In this document: in pieces, positions 37,018-49,041 of the stretch
How the letters are laid out: every line of letters begins with the position of its first letter
Numbering within the stretch: the first letter of the stretch is position 1
Origin: Epiperipatus broadwayi
Taxonomy: Eukaryota > Onychophora > Udeonychophora > Euonychophora > Peripatidae
Direction: 5' to 3'
Length of the DNA: 64,000 nt
Assembly: GCA_028023455.1 (NCBI GenBank)
Contig: JAQFVV010000014.1
Location: 2,795,336-2,859,335, forward strand
Position numbers and translations under genes: made by a program
Notes under the pieces: model-generated
The model's database searches: none
Seen by the model: only the letters and a program-made list of their open reading frames with translations
What the model was told of the DNA's origin: nothing

Positions 37018-39399
37018 TATAAAAAAAATCCATACTCTATGGCATGCATATGTGATATTAGTCCATATTTTATTAAAATTATTTGTTAATAATTAGTACA
37101 AAATTTTATTTTGTGTGAGAGAAATCAAAAAATATTGATTTTCTTTGCAATAATGCCATCTGTTTTATAACAGATATATATCTCTTCTGCTATCTATATG
37201 TATGTGTCAGCGATTAGTGTAAGCTGTGAGGGTGCAAAGAAATTGGCAAGTGCAATTATGCTTAAGTGTACCAAAAATAGTATAGAAACACTATTATGTG
37301 CAAAATAATTATATTTATACTTACACAAAATTTTAAAAATTATTTTTTTGCAAAGAGATTTTTCTCAACATTTTTTTTTTAAATTTTGTAGATGTTTTAC
37401 TTAACATAATTTATACGAATCAAATAGCAAATAAGTCTAAAGTTGGTGGACAGAAGAATATGATATGATTCATAAGGGCTATAAAGCAGTTTCTGTTTTA
37501 TATTCCAGGATATAAGTATGCAGAACCTCTTCAGTATAATGGATAAACTATAAATTTCTTTTGATAAATATAAAGAAGAGCAAAACTGTCTTTTTCATGA
37601 GCTATTAAAAATAGAAATGCTCAATGAAACATTCCTAATTAAATATATCTGATGCCAAACAAATATAATTGCTGCTAATTATATTACCTCAAACATATTT
37701 TGAAATCAAAAAATTTATTCAAAGGATGAATGATATATGTCTTTGGCTAGAAATTTAGGAAAAGATAAAATCGTGCAAATAACTAAAAATATGACCATCA
37801 GCAAAAAATAGATATAATACTGACATAATTGGATTAATTTGTATATTTATGCATTCTTGTTTTAGGAGCAATATCAAGAAAGAATTAGTCAGTTTATCAT
37901 CATTAGAATTAACAAAGAAAAAAGGAATAGATATTTGCACCACAGTTGTAAAATTCATTAGCTGAAAAAAGAAACATTTCCAAAATTATATTAATAATAA
38001 CTGATAGTGTTCACAGTATAATCAGGCAGAAAAATACTTTCATCACTTCATTTACCAAACATTTTGGACATGCAATTCTGGATTTTCATTGTTTTATACT
38101 TCCTCAGATTTATATACCAATGCTAGTTTCGAGTTAGTGAAAGATATTTTGAGCTTTGTAACAAAATTAATCAATTTTATATCTACATACACTAAATAAA
38201 TGAAAATTCCTGAAACAGTTAAATGGGATAATGTCCTGATGGTTAAATTGTGAAAAAGTTCTTCAAAGATTTTTTTTTTCATAAATCATTGAGCAATGAA
38301 AGATTAAAATATACATATTTTTTTAATGATCTGTGCTTCCAGTGAAAAGAATTAAGCATTAAACTGCAAGGTTTTAATAAAACAGCTGAAGCTAAATTAA
38401 AAAATGTTTATCATGACATTATTTCAAATTCCTATAAATATTTTTCAAGTGCTAAAATCTTTTTGCTTAAAATAACATTTCATGAGAAATAAAATCAAGA
38501 TAAATTGGCATAAGAGAGATGATCAACAAATTTTCTTCAAGATTTCAGCAGTTCAGGCAACTTGAAGAAACATTAAACTTTATTTTAAATCTGAAACATC
38601 ATTAGCACATAAACTTAATTTGAAATTTTTCCATTGGTTGAACTTGGATATAGAATTGCAATTAATTGATTTCCAGTCCAGTTCTATATGGGAAAAAAAA
38701 AATTTTGTTTGAGAAATGACTTCAAAATAATGTTGAAGAGAAAATATTAAATACTTGGAATGTCGTTATCAGAACCGTCATTGATTAATCTGATTCTAGA
38801 ATGACTGTTGAATCTGATTGGCATGTGATTATTGTAAGTGGTAAAATATGATCCTGATATAAAACATTTAGCATCAGCAATGTTCAACAAAAACTTTATT
38901 TAAAAATGTATGTTTATGTCAAATTATCTTTCTAAAATTTTATGCTAATTTTTAAAAATAATGCTTAATTCGATAAATATTGATTGTAATTTTTTGATAC
39001 ACGAACTTAAAAAGGTTCGCTTCCATCGCCCTAAATAAATAAACAATAAAGTATTAAAAATTTCAAGGCATTTGTATTTAGCATTATAAGAATTGTTTGT
39101 ATAAAAGAGTTTAATTGAAGCATTATTCTATAATAAGAATGCATTTTGTTTGATATATATCTTAATTATGAGATTAAAAAATTAATTTAATATTAATAAT
39201 TGAACTCCTTGTACACTTTGCGTAACTGAACTTTATATACAGTATATAATTATTTACTACTATATTTTAAAATAGTTTTTAAAAATTTATTTTTAACTTT
39301 TTAATTTAATATATATGTACCTATTTTATATTTATTTGCCTATTGGAAAATTGTAGTTATTTTTTAAATATATATATATGTGAAGTACAACTAAAAATA
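37018..39399. other. AT-rich non-coding DNA
   Basis: No recognisable gene; short minus-strand frames at 37,755-37,958 and 38,094-38,282 lack family features. A slightly richer patch (GGTTCGCTTCCATCGCCC, near 39,016) stands alone. Confidence 0.45.
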
Positions 39400-39840
39400 C
39401 CTTTCCAACATTGCATCATAGAATCTTAAATCTTTTAATCTAATGCAAGTATTAATCTTTGAGTTGGCAACAGAATACCAATCGAATTGCTTTCTCGCCA
39501 ATATATATTATACCCGTGCATCAAATCTTTCTCTTGCCGATCTCTAGTACTTCGATTGCATTGCTCTTCTAGGTTAAATGCCAAAGCATTCTGGATTAAT
39601 TAATGGATTTCTTGTCTGTATCTAAAGCCAGTTGAGTGCTGATTTAACTCTTTTAAAAGAGTAATGTGGAGCTGTTTTTCTCTTTGACCATATGACTAAA
39701 GAGCCCAAGGGCCTTCAGAAGCTGCAAACAGTTCAACTTCAAGCTGTTATTGAACATTCAACATTCAGTGTATTTTTCTCCTCCTTTCTAAATGCCAAGT
39801 TTTTATTTCTCTTTGGTTTGGAAACCACACCAGTTAAAAA
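39400..39840. other. Higher-G+C island, unrecognised
   Basis: About 440 bp clearly richer in G+C and more complex than its surroundings, flanked by ATATAT and poly-A. A plus-strand 61-codon frame (39,692-39,877) begins MTKEPKGLQKLQTVQLQAV but ends in poly-Lys from the A-run, so its 3' half is low-complexity. The island could be an exon or UTR fragment or an old retrocopy; the poly-A at its right edge fits retroposition. I recognise no family. Confidence 0.4.
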
Positions 39841-42800
39841 AAAAAAGAAGAAAAAAATGAAAAAGATCTTTTTCTAAACAATCCCCACAATGCCTGGACA
39901 ATTTCTTTGTCATATAAAAAATAATATAAAGTAATAAAAAAGAAATAAAAGAATTTTATTTTATGTTTTTATTTTTTTAAAAGAAAGTTTTTTAATAATA
40001 AAAAGATTCTGGCTTAAAAAAATAGTAGCAAAGATATTAAAAAAAATATATACTTATGTTGAAATATATCATTCGAATGAGAAAACTTCAAATATAAAAT
40101 ATAGTATTGGCAAAACATATGTATTCAATATTGCTTTTCCGCTGTCGTTTTCAATATTTTTGTCTTTTATATTTCTCATAAGAACCGGAGGTATTTTTTT
40201 TTCCTAATTTTTTTTTTTAATATTTACCCTCTTTTATATATATCACAATAAATAATCTTGTTGCTTTAAATAAAAATGCTTATATATATATATATCCAAA
40301 TTATAAAAATATTAATAGAAACCATGATATTGCGGGTCATCTAAAGGCAAAAGCTAAATGAAAGGGCATTTAAAATTCGGGAATAGATAAAGGGAAAGTT
40401 TCTTCTGATTGTAAACATTTTAGAAAGTGATTTCTAAAATGGAATTATTATAATAAAATTTATAATTGCGTCGGCTACTCGTTTTATCAGCTATAAAATA
40501 AATATTTAATTAAAAACTTAACAAGTTGCGTTGCATTTATAATCCAAATGAAAATTATATACATTAAGGTATTTTCCTGGAAAAGTTTGATATCTTATTC
40601 AATAAATTATAATAAATTAAAAAGTTTATATCTCTTCTTCTCTGAATGTTTTTTGAATACTGGAAGTTAAAAGCAGCAAAGACTATTTTTTAATAATTTT
40701 AGAATGATAATTTTTATACTATTCCCTAAATACTTAGTTACCCCCCCCCCCTCTTCTGTTAATCTCATTTTTTCATGCTTTTTTCTCTTATTAGTTATGG
40801 AACTTTTTCTTTTTTTCAACAAGACAATTTGACATTTTAAAAAAAGGTATGTCCCAAAAGTAACAAAACGGCCTCCAAAAACTAGCATACTGCTCTTCTA
40901 GTTTTTAACAGCAGGAATTAGAGCGTCTTACACACCTAATTGTGAGTCATTAAAATGAGCATGACAATCATTAAATTATCAGATAGAATAAAATGTTATT
41001 CTAAACCAGATTATTGTTATTGGTAATTTTAATAATGAAAATTGTCTTCTTTATTGCCATTCAAGCATCATATGTTTCACTCTCACTGAACTATTACGTC
41101 ACTAGTTAAATATTCAAATATATACATTCATTGCTGAATCAATAATTATAGAAATGCTTGAATTCAAAGGCTTTATAGTGTTTGAAATTTTAAAATTATG
41201 TCATGAGTATTGTAATAGGACTAAAAAAAATTTGTGACTGTTGGATGCTTATATTAAGACATCTAAGAGTAGCAATATTCATGAACTAATTTATGGATCT
41301 ATTTTGCATTGTCATATTGTTATTAATGATTTCTGATTATTACATGAGGAGAATGAAATAGATTATTGTTATTGTTAATAAGCAAATTTGTGATTTCTGA
41401 TCATTTATATTAATTTCTATTCACTTTTAATCTTTAGAATACTTTGACAATATTATTTTACTGATACATTTTTTCAAGCTCAAAATCTTGAAAGTTTTCA
41501 ATTTTTCACATCTCATTTTTTTAGTTGGTCACAATTCATATAAAGATCAAATATTTTTAAATTTTAGTTTAAATTTAAATTTACTTTCACCAAGAAATTT
41601 GTTTCATTTAATTAAATTTCGCTTTGCTACCCATTGTTTTGTTTGCTTATTTAGATCAGTCATAGCTGACGGCAAATAATATGCTTATTTTGCTTACTGT
41701 CATTATTCAATTGTTTTGAAAATATTTTAATCAGATACTTTCGCCTCTAATTGCTGCTCAATGTCAAAACTCTAAGTCACAGTAAAAAGATAGTGTTTAT
41801 AATACTACTGATGTACAGTTAATTGACTTATAATTAAAAAAATATAAAAATCCAAAGAATAATAAAAAAAAAAAACTCTTTCTTATTTATTGTCTGAAAA
41901 ATCACATTAAATTGCTACGTTTGTTAAAAATTCAAACTATTTTTAATTTTCCAAATACTTTCAATTTTAATAATAACATTGATTAACATTGAACACAGCA
42001 TTTTGAGTGGCTTTTTTTTTTCTTCAGATGTTATTGATCTGATCAGTAATAATCTGTGATCAAAATTGAAATGATAACCTTTAGATCCATGAATACTTAA
42101 TTTAAATTGATTCTGCGATCAACTAGACTAGTCATATAAAACTAACAGTTACAGAAATTTTATATAGTTATCTATGACGACTATCCTTTTTTATCCTTTT
42201 TGTTATTAAGGAAATAATTAATGAGCGATTTCTAAACATTAGAGAATTACATATTTTTTTAAATCATGCAATTAAAAAAAAAAATCAAATGCAAAGTGAT
42301 AACAAATTCAAATAAAATTATTTTATTGAAAATCATTAATCTAAACACTCTAAATCAAAATTTCTGTTATTCAAACATTTAATTATTATTATATAAAAAT
42401 GTGTGCTGATATAAATATAAGCATATTCCGTGTTTTAAAATGTTTTATTGTTATTAATACAATACATTTATAAAGCATACAAAGAATTTCAATATATAAA
42501 CATTATAGATAGTAAAATTAATGTTTACTCAAATCTTCAACAAAGATTAGATTTATAATGGTGGAAGTAGAGGTATTCAAATCCGAAAATTTCACAAATT
42601 CAAAATGCACTGGAATCAGGAAGTTTATACTAAAGGAAATTTATCTACATTATGTTTTTATAAGAAAATTGCTTCAATGTTTTATGATATTTCAAGCAAT
42701 AAATCATTTGATTTATTTACACAAAGATTTTAGTTATTTTAATATCTATAATATGAATATTTTTAACAAATTGTAAATAACATAAAATGTTTAGATATTA

Positions 42801-42983
42801 ATCTTGATTTATTCATATATTTAATTTTGGTTTAAATGGCTTAAACTTTTTTAAAAACAAATTCCATACTTTTTTTATTGAATGACTGAAGTTTTTTTTT
42901 ATGTTAGAACAATTGAGATTAATATTCAATAGAGTACTATAGCTGAACAGAATTATCCCATCATTGTTTATGGAAGGCTTATT
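39841..42983. other. AT-rich non-coding DNA
   Basis: No gene recognised. Contains an 11-12 bp poly-C run at 40,741. Frames at 40,667-40,888 (minus), 41,488-41,679 and 42,558-42,776 show no known motif. Confidence 0.5.
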
Positions 42984-42994
42984 TGCTCATTATT
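42984..42994. repeat. 11-bp target-site duplication, 3' side of LINE
   Basis: TGCTCATTATT immediately precedes the element's (AAT)-type tail as read on the plus strand. The identical sequence is at 49,031-49,041. Its last bases blend into the tail, so the length is 8-11 bp. Confidence 0.85.
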
Positions 42995-43537
42995 ATTATT
43001 ATTATTTTTTAAAATAACGATTTATTGAAACAATTGATACAACTTTATACAATGATGATTACATGAATACCAAGCAATGTCCATAGCTAAATGACAAGTG
43101 AATACATACATGATTGTTGGATCAACACTTCAGTAGAATTCTAGATTGGACCATATTTTGTCCCAGGTGAATAATTATGCATGCCTCTTTGAGTGTTGAA
43201 AGGCACATCAAAATCTATAATAAGTATACATTTAAAATCAAGATGCGAAGCAGAGACCAAGTGGGCTGGGAGAACTCTGGCAAGGTCAGTGATTCGCTCC
43301 CAATCCATCAGTCTGAGCCCAAGCATCCTGAGATCTGTCCATCACTTTCTTATAAGTTAAGCCATTCAGTCCATGATTAAATATGTTAACTTTTATTTTT
43401 GAGTTAGATGGTGTGATCAATCCGCTAATTGATAGTCATTAGATAGCCTGGTAGAGTTCTCATGTATGACTGAGCTCATTTTGGTATTGCATTGATGAGG
43501 CGAGACTCAAATTTGATCATTGATATCTTTGCAATAA
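42995..43537 (-). other. LINE 3' UTR, polyadenylation signal and (TAA)n tail
   Basis: Non-coding region after the ORF2 stop. Minus strand near the end reads TTTCAATAAATCGTTATTTT, containing the polyadenylation hexamer AATAAA about 15 nt before a run of TAA repeats, which replaces a poly-A tail. Short open frames here (43,141-43,380, both strands) are not genes. Confidence 0.75.
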
Positions 43538-46500
43538 TCAGTGAACTAACATGGATGTGCCAGCCCAGGTTTTTTGATCCAGCCAATCCGGAGCAAGCAT
43601 TTTATCTCTGATGATATTACCCTTGATGAGTGTTTTAAAAGCTTGAAGGATGCTGGTGTTCATGTTGCCCAGAACAAAACTGCAACTCATTAGCCAGATG
43701 GCAAAGGATAAGAAAATTGCTAATCTAATGTTAGCGAAATTGCCAGCTTTAATTGCTTGCTGGATTAAGAATGCATCTGTAGAACAGTGTTTTACCTTTT
43801 CATCAATGAAAGACCTAAGAATGCTGAGAGATGGGCAATCTAGGAAAATGTGTTGAATTGTTTCCTCATCCCTCTGACACAGTTGACATTGAGAGCTAAT
43901 TTTGTTAAAACCCCTTTTAATTATGAGGAACTGATTAGTGGGTAGTGATGAGAGGTTTAATTTCAGAAGAAAATCAATAAATTTTGTTTCCCGAAACCAG
44001 TGTTTGGCTTTTTTGATCAATAATTTGTTGTTTAATCCAAGAGCATTATGGAGAGCTGAGGGACAACCTTTCTTTAGCCTATACGTTTCCAGTGGAACTT
44101 TTTTTCATTGAAGATGTTTGGAGTTAAGTTTATACAGCCATTGACATGCATCTAGATGTCAGTTAACCATCCTTTATTATGGGGAGGGGGGTGTCAGTAG
44201 GTTGAAAATCTTGGATTAAATTGGTGTAGTTCATTTCCAATGAATAGTTGTGTAGCAGATTTAGTGATTTTTGCAAGTATAACATAGCAACCAAGAGTAG
44301 ACCAAGACCATTCAGTTCTCTAGGCATTTGGGCCTTTGTCAAGCTTATGGCCACAACCTTCCTTTTCCACAATACCTTAGTACATAATTATCCTATTTGT
44401 TTACCGAAGATTTTAGTAGGCTTGATGATTGGTAGATAGTAATTGAGTCTTGAAAACACTAGCATGTTAAGGAGTCTGATTTTACCAGGAATTGAAAGTG
44501 AAATACTAGAGAGAGTGTTGATTGTTTTATTGGTTTTTTGAAGGATTGAATTTTGAATTTCTCTAGTCATGATAGTTTTTGTTTTTGCCATGGGGAATCC
44601 TAAGAAAAGCTGTGGAGCATTGATCGTTTTATTGGTTTTTTGAAGGATTGAAATTTTGAATTTCTCTAGTCATGGTAGTTTTTGTTTTTGCCATGGGGAA
44701 TCCTAAGAAAAGCTGTGGCTTGGCTGTGAACCTGGATGGAATTGTTGTTCCTGTTTTAATTCTCCAGATGGAAGATTTACTATTGTTAATTTGGAAGTCT
44801 AATATTTTGGCATGCTTGTCAATAATTGTGAAAAATGTTGGAAGATGAGCTTTGCTGGGAAGAAAAATGGTAACATCGTCCATATAGGAGATATGGTTGA
44901 TTTGTTTTTTGATGGTGGGAACATAAATGCCTGGCAAGATATTTCTCAATGTCCTTGAGCATGGGGTTGATGTAAGTTATAAAACATAGTGATGCTATAT
45001 GAGGTCTAAAACCTGTAGACAACCTTCCATCTAAAGAAGTAAATATGGAATGATTTAGTAAAAGGTTTGCTATTATTCTGATGTACACATCGAGCACCTG
45101 ATACTCCGCATTGTCTGGAACAGTACGGATGGTATTACTGAGTCAAACACTGAGGAGAAGTCCAGCTGTATAGCCAGTGGCCTTAACTTATTGTTTTGTT
45201 TGACATGTTTAGTTAATAAAAGAAAGCACTGAACTGCATCAATGGTGGATGATCCTTTTCAGGCAAATTGAAAAGATGAAATATGTGAGTAAAGTTGGGG
45301 TTGATTCCAGTCCTTGATTAAGGATTCAATTGTCTTAATTAGCAACAGTATCATGGAAATAGGTCATAGATTGTTGAGACTAGATGGATTTTCTTGTTTT
45401 TTTAAGAAAAGGGACCAATGCCACTGGGTACAAATCTGGAATGTTCTGAAAGTCTTCAGCCAGCACGTCAATCATCTTCTTGATTATGGGAATAGTGTGG
45501 TGACTAAGGTGTAATAGTACAAATTTAGGTATTGCAATGCCTGCAGCTTTTGCAATGTTTGGGCTTCATTTATGTTGTGATTGGTTGTGGTATAATTCCA
45601 TATGTTTCCTGTTTGAAAAGTATTGTTTTGCAACTTTGTTTTGAAGTGTGAATGAATTCTCTCCAACATTTCTGGTCCACTATAGCACTTGCTGTTAATG
45701 ATAATCATAGATGGTGTTGGTCTAGCAGCCGATCCAAGTGCGCATCGAATGTAGCTTCTAGTCCAGTTATGACTGTTCGCCAAAAAGATTTTGGACCTCT
45801 TTGTAGCAATGTATTGAGCTAGAGCTTTTTGTTTTTCATGATATTGAGTTTTTAATTCCAGTATTTCTTAAATTTTGTTACTTGAGAGGGGTAGTGAACT
45901 TAGCCTATTACTAATTGAATCAAATTCTTTTAGAAGTTGATTTGGTTCCTTGGATCTTTTTGTGTGAAAGTTAATGAGGGTGCTCAAGTTTCCTTTGAAA
46001 GCAGACCATGCTTGCACAGGTGGCAAAGTTTTTAGAAAGATATATGCTTCTGAGAATATCCATACCAGTGTTGTGGCTTTGTTCAAAAGTCTTATAGTTT
46101 TTGTGTGGTCTGAAAGACTTATCATGTTGGTATCTAGTTGTAGCGAGATTTTTATAGCAAGGTGGTCTGAGAATGGCACTAATTGTAGCTTGGCATGCAG
46201 ATTATAATGAAGTTCAGGGGAATAAAAGAGAAGATCAATTAGTGATTGCTTGTGTTGTGTGTAAAATGATAATGATTGAGGAGGAAAGAATCCTTCTCCA
46301 CATAGCAAAACTTTGTTGAATAAATAGAGGTATTTGTTAGTAAACTGGTGATAGGTCACATTAAAATCCCCAAAGCAGATTGAGGGTGAATTATTGGATG
46401 AAAGCAGGGCATTGATTTTATTAATCACTGTATGAATTAGATTAGTATTATTCTTGAGATAAAGGTAAATTATGTTTGTGGGGTTATTATTAATAGTAAT

Positions 46501-46791
46501 GTTAATAAATAGAAGTTCTTTGCTAATGTGAAGAGTTCTTAGTTGCTGATATTCCAGATTTTTATTGATTAGGAATGCCACTCCAGAAGAAGCAGTATTC
46601 GAGGGTAGATAATGGAAAAAACCATGTTGTTGCATTAATTGCTGTATTTTAATATTGGACTGAAAATGTAGCTTGGTCTTGGAAAAACATACATTGTGTA
46701 AGTTTGATTTGTTCAACCAGTTTTTGATTGCATGTACTCGATCCAGTGAATTAAACCCACTCATGTTAATTCCTGCAATTTTTAAATGCAT
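43538..46791 (-). pseudogene. LINE ORF2: endonuclease, reverse transcriptase, CCHC
   Basis: ORF2 would nick target DNA and reverse-transcribe the element's RNA in the nucleus. The ATG at 46,791 opens a 307-codon frame. It holds the APE-like endonuclease motifs KIAGINMSGF, ICFGDFNVTYHQ (GDFN box), SLIDLLFYSP and FSDHLAIKISL. The usual Glu of the 'ETKL' box is Lys (VCFSKTKLH), which removes a metal ligand. RT follows in broken frames: motif A LDFSSVFDSV near 45,155, the region FITYINPML near 44,980, and motif C SYMDDVTIFL near 44,880. Frame 44,020-43,538 carries the C-terminal CQLCQRDEETIQHIFLDC zinc motif (C-x2-C-x8-H-x4-C). At least five frameshifts or stops and a 102-bp internal duplication inactivate it. 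Confidence 0.92.
44525..44729. repeat. 102-bp tandem duplication inside ORF2
   Basis: Two adjacent copies (44,525-44,626 and 44,627-44,729) of a segment running from TTTTATTGGTTTTTTGAAGG to AATCCTAAGAAAAGCTGTGG on the plus strand. The repeat includes the minus-strand peptide start MAKTKTxMTREIQN. The first copy is 102 bp (34 codons); an extra A in the second puts it out of frame. They differ at about three positions, so the duplication is younger than the insertion. Confidence 0.9.
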
Positions 46792-46817
46792 TGTTTGATT
46801 ATGTATAGGTGTGGAGG

Positions 46818-46855
46818 TTGCTTTATTCTTCTGAGATTGCTTTATTCTTCTGAGA
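46818..46855. repeat. 19-bp tandem duplication between ORF1 and ORF2
   Basis: TTGCTTTATTCTTCTGAGA occurs twice in direct succession (46,818-46,836 and 46,837-46,855), just upstream of the ORF2 start on the minus strand. Confidence 0.9.
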
Positions 46856-48873
46856 TCTTGTGCAATAAGATTAGTTGATCATCGAGTACTTGTGCTGTTT
46901 GAGTCAGAATATCCCAATTTGATACTGTTGTTTTTGTTTGACCTTGGTCTAGTGCTTTGTTTTGAGAATTTGTATTTGAGTTGATCATTTTTTTTTTTGA
47001 GATGTTGTACTTAGTGAATCTGTAGATTGGTTTTCTGTTGAGCTGTTCTGAGACTCATTTCTTTTTGTTCTCTTTTTTTCTTGCTTATTTCTACTATTGA
47101 ATGCTTTGTTTGAAGAGTTTTGAGAGTAGTTGGTATCAAGATCAGATTCTGCAGTTGAGTTGGTTGTTTCCTCATGCTGCTATTCCGATGAATCTTGTAT
47201 TTTTCTTTTGTTGTCTGGTATTGTTTGACCTTTCAGATTAGTTTGTAGAGATGATGATTGTTTTGGTATTTGTTGTTTAATTATTGTTTGTCGTTCTTGA
47301 TGTGTCTGTGTTTCTACTATTTTATGTTTTGATCCAGTTGTTGAATGCTTTTTCTGTGTGGGTATGTTGCAATGTAATACTGTTCCCACAGCCTTCTTTT
47401 GTTTTCTCTTGGGTTATGGCATCTGTTAATGTTTGTGATATTTCAATACTGTCTTCATTGATTTGATCTTGTTCATTATTGCTTGTATTAGTTGTCTGTT
47501 GAATTGATATGAATTGAGGGTTTAAAGCTTTTTGTGAACATTTATGATTTCTAGACATATTTAAATTGCAGTGTGCACATATTCTTTTTGGGCATGCCTT
47601 TAGAAGGTAAGTTCCCCACAGCTAAAATACTGAGGCTGCACACCTCCAATCGAGATGTAAATTGGACATTTTGCCTCTACTAGTGTAACAGGAATGTCTA
47701 GTGGAGAATAATCTGGGTTTAATTTAAGCGAGAAGGCTGTGCTGTTTGAGGGCAGTTTAATGCCTGCTCTCTTTTCTGTTATGAATTTGAAATTTGTAAT
47801 ATTTCCAAATTTAGCTAGAAGCCATTGAAAGTCATTTTGATTAAAATTTAGATAGCAATTTTGTGCTAATCCATTAATAATTCTGGGTTTGTTCATGTCC
47901 ATTTTTATGAGATATCTATTTTTGAGGTAAAGTTGCTTTCTTTTAAATTGTTCTTTTTGTAATATATTGTAAAACTCTATTACTAAGTATCTTTTGTTCG
48001 GATGGTGATATATTCTTTTTACTGAATCACTTAATTGTTGACTTTTGATGAGCTCAAAAATGTCATCTGTAGGGAATGTGAACAAGTTGCATTAATCATT
48101 AGAAGTGGTTAAGATTGAAGTAAGATCACTATGGTAATGTAAGAAAGAGTTGAACAAAAGTGGAGGTATTCTGGAATTGAATTTCTGATTTATCTCATGA
48201 TAATCATTCATGGTTGTTTGTGAGTTTTGAGGAAATGCTTGAGATCTATGTTCATTATTGTTGGATAAGTAATATTCATCTTCCACAAAATCGAGGATGT
48301 TTGATTGTGTGGTAGATTCACCTGTTATTAAACTTGTAGTTTTAGTTTTGTTTTTGCTAAGTGCTGTCGCATATGATTGATTGCTTGTTTGAGTTGTTGG
48401 ACTTAATGTGTTTTGCAATTGACTGTTAAAACTTATATAATGGTTTAACGTTGTGTTATTCTATGTCGGAGTTGGGTTTAAGACTGGGAAATTCTAGTAG
48501 ATAAGGTTTTTGTACGTTTAGTGCTTGGCTGTAACTTTGATCACAGTTTCTCATATTAGAAAAAGAGTCTATATTTTTTGACTACTTTGTTGTGACAATG
48601 TAAATTTATCGGAAAGAGATTGAGGCTTTGCATTTTTATTCATATCTCCAAAGGGAGCTTGTGATATTAATTCTTTGTCGATCATTTGGCTTAAAAAGGT
48701 TTCGTTACGGAAGAAGTTGGCTTGATTGGTTTTAATGGATTTTCTATTGTTTCTTTTTGAGGGCTCATGTTAAGCTTATCAAATACTTTTCTAACGTTGT
48801 GGTCGTTATGTGATCTCATAATTCTATTTAGCTTCTGTATTTTCTGATCAAGAAAATTAAGTGCCCTGTCCAT
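46840..48873 (-). pseudogene. LINE ORF1: nucleic-acid-binding protein, broken
   Basis: Minus-strand coding remnant starting MDRALNFLDQKIQKLNRI (48,873), with a polar Ser/Thr/Asn-rich region (about 48,420-48,090). A folded central domain follows (48,085-47,600; for example RYLVIEFYNILQKEQF and IINGLAQNCYLNFN) and corresponds to the RNA-binding core of such proteins. A Cys/His cluster then crosses a frameshift: YFSCGEL near 47,620, then KRICAHCNLNMSRNHKC near 47,580-47,535, which looks like a zinc knuckle plus a second Cys motif. A long hydrophilic Gln/Asn/Lys tail extends to about 46,840. ORF1 proteins of this type coat LINE RNA to form the transposition particle. Frameshifts occur near 48,690, 48,090, 47,600 and 47,470; stops cluster around 48,450-48,600. 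Confidence 0.82.
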
Positions 48874-49030
48874 TCTATATTTTAGTTAATAAATACAAAA
48901 GTTAAATGTTTACCTGATCATCTCTACCTCTCCGTAGGTAAAAAAAATTAAAAAAATTATAATATTTAGTATTTTAATATTGAACGATCTGCTTAGATTG
49001 TCACGTCCGGAAAGCCGCCAGAGGGTCAAT

Positions 49031-49041
49031 GCTCATTATTT
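49031..49041. repeat. 11-bp target-site duplication, 5' side of LINE
   Basis: TGCTCATTATT follows the LINE's 5' end directly and matches 42,984-42,994 exactly. Confidence 0.85.

Larger units (their letters stand above)
42995..49030 (-). mobile_element. Near full-length Tx1/L1-like LINE
   Basis: A ~6.04-kb non-LTR retrotransposon on the minus strand. It starts at about 49,030 with a GC-rich 5' end (TTGACCCTCTGGCGGC) and carries ORF1 (~48,873-46,840) and ORF2 (~46,791-43,540). It ends in a 3' UTR with AATAAA and a short (TAA)n tail at about 43,013-42,995. An 11-bp duplication (TGCTCATTATT) flanks it, so it inserted by target-primed reverse transcription without 5' truncation. G+C is visibly higher than in the flanks. 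ORF2 has an APE-like endonuclease, RT and C-terminal CCHC motif in that order. Frameshifts, stops, an internal tandem duplication and a changed catalytic residue show it is dead. Assignment to the Tx1/L1 side rests on domain order and the YMDDVTIF motif and is not certain. Confidence 0.93.

Noticed and set aside
40741-40752. Poly-C run as a regulatory or structural element
   Set aside because: A single homopolymer without paired tracts; no support for a four-stranded structure.
43650-46207. Plus-strand open frames inside 43.6-46.2 kb
   Set aside because: Antisense shadows of the minus-strand LINE ORF2.
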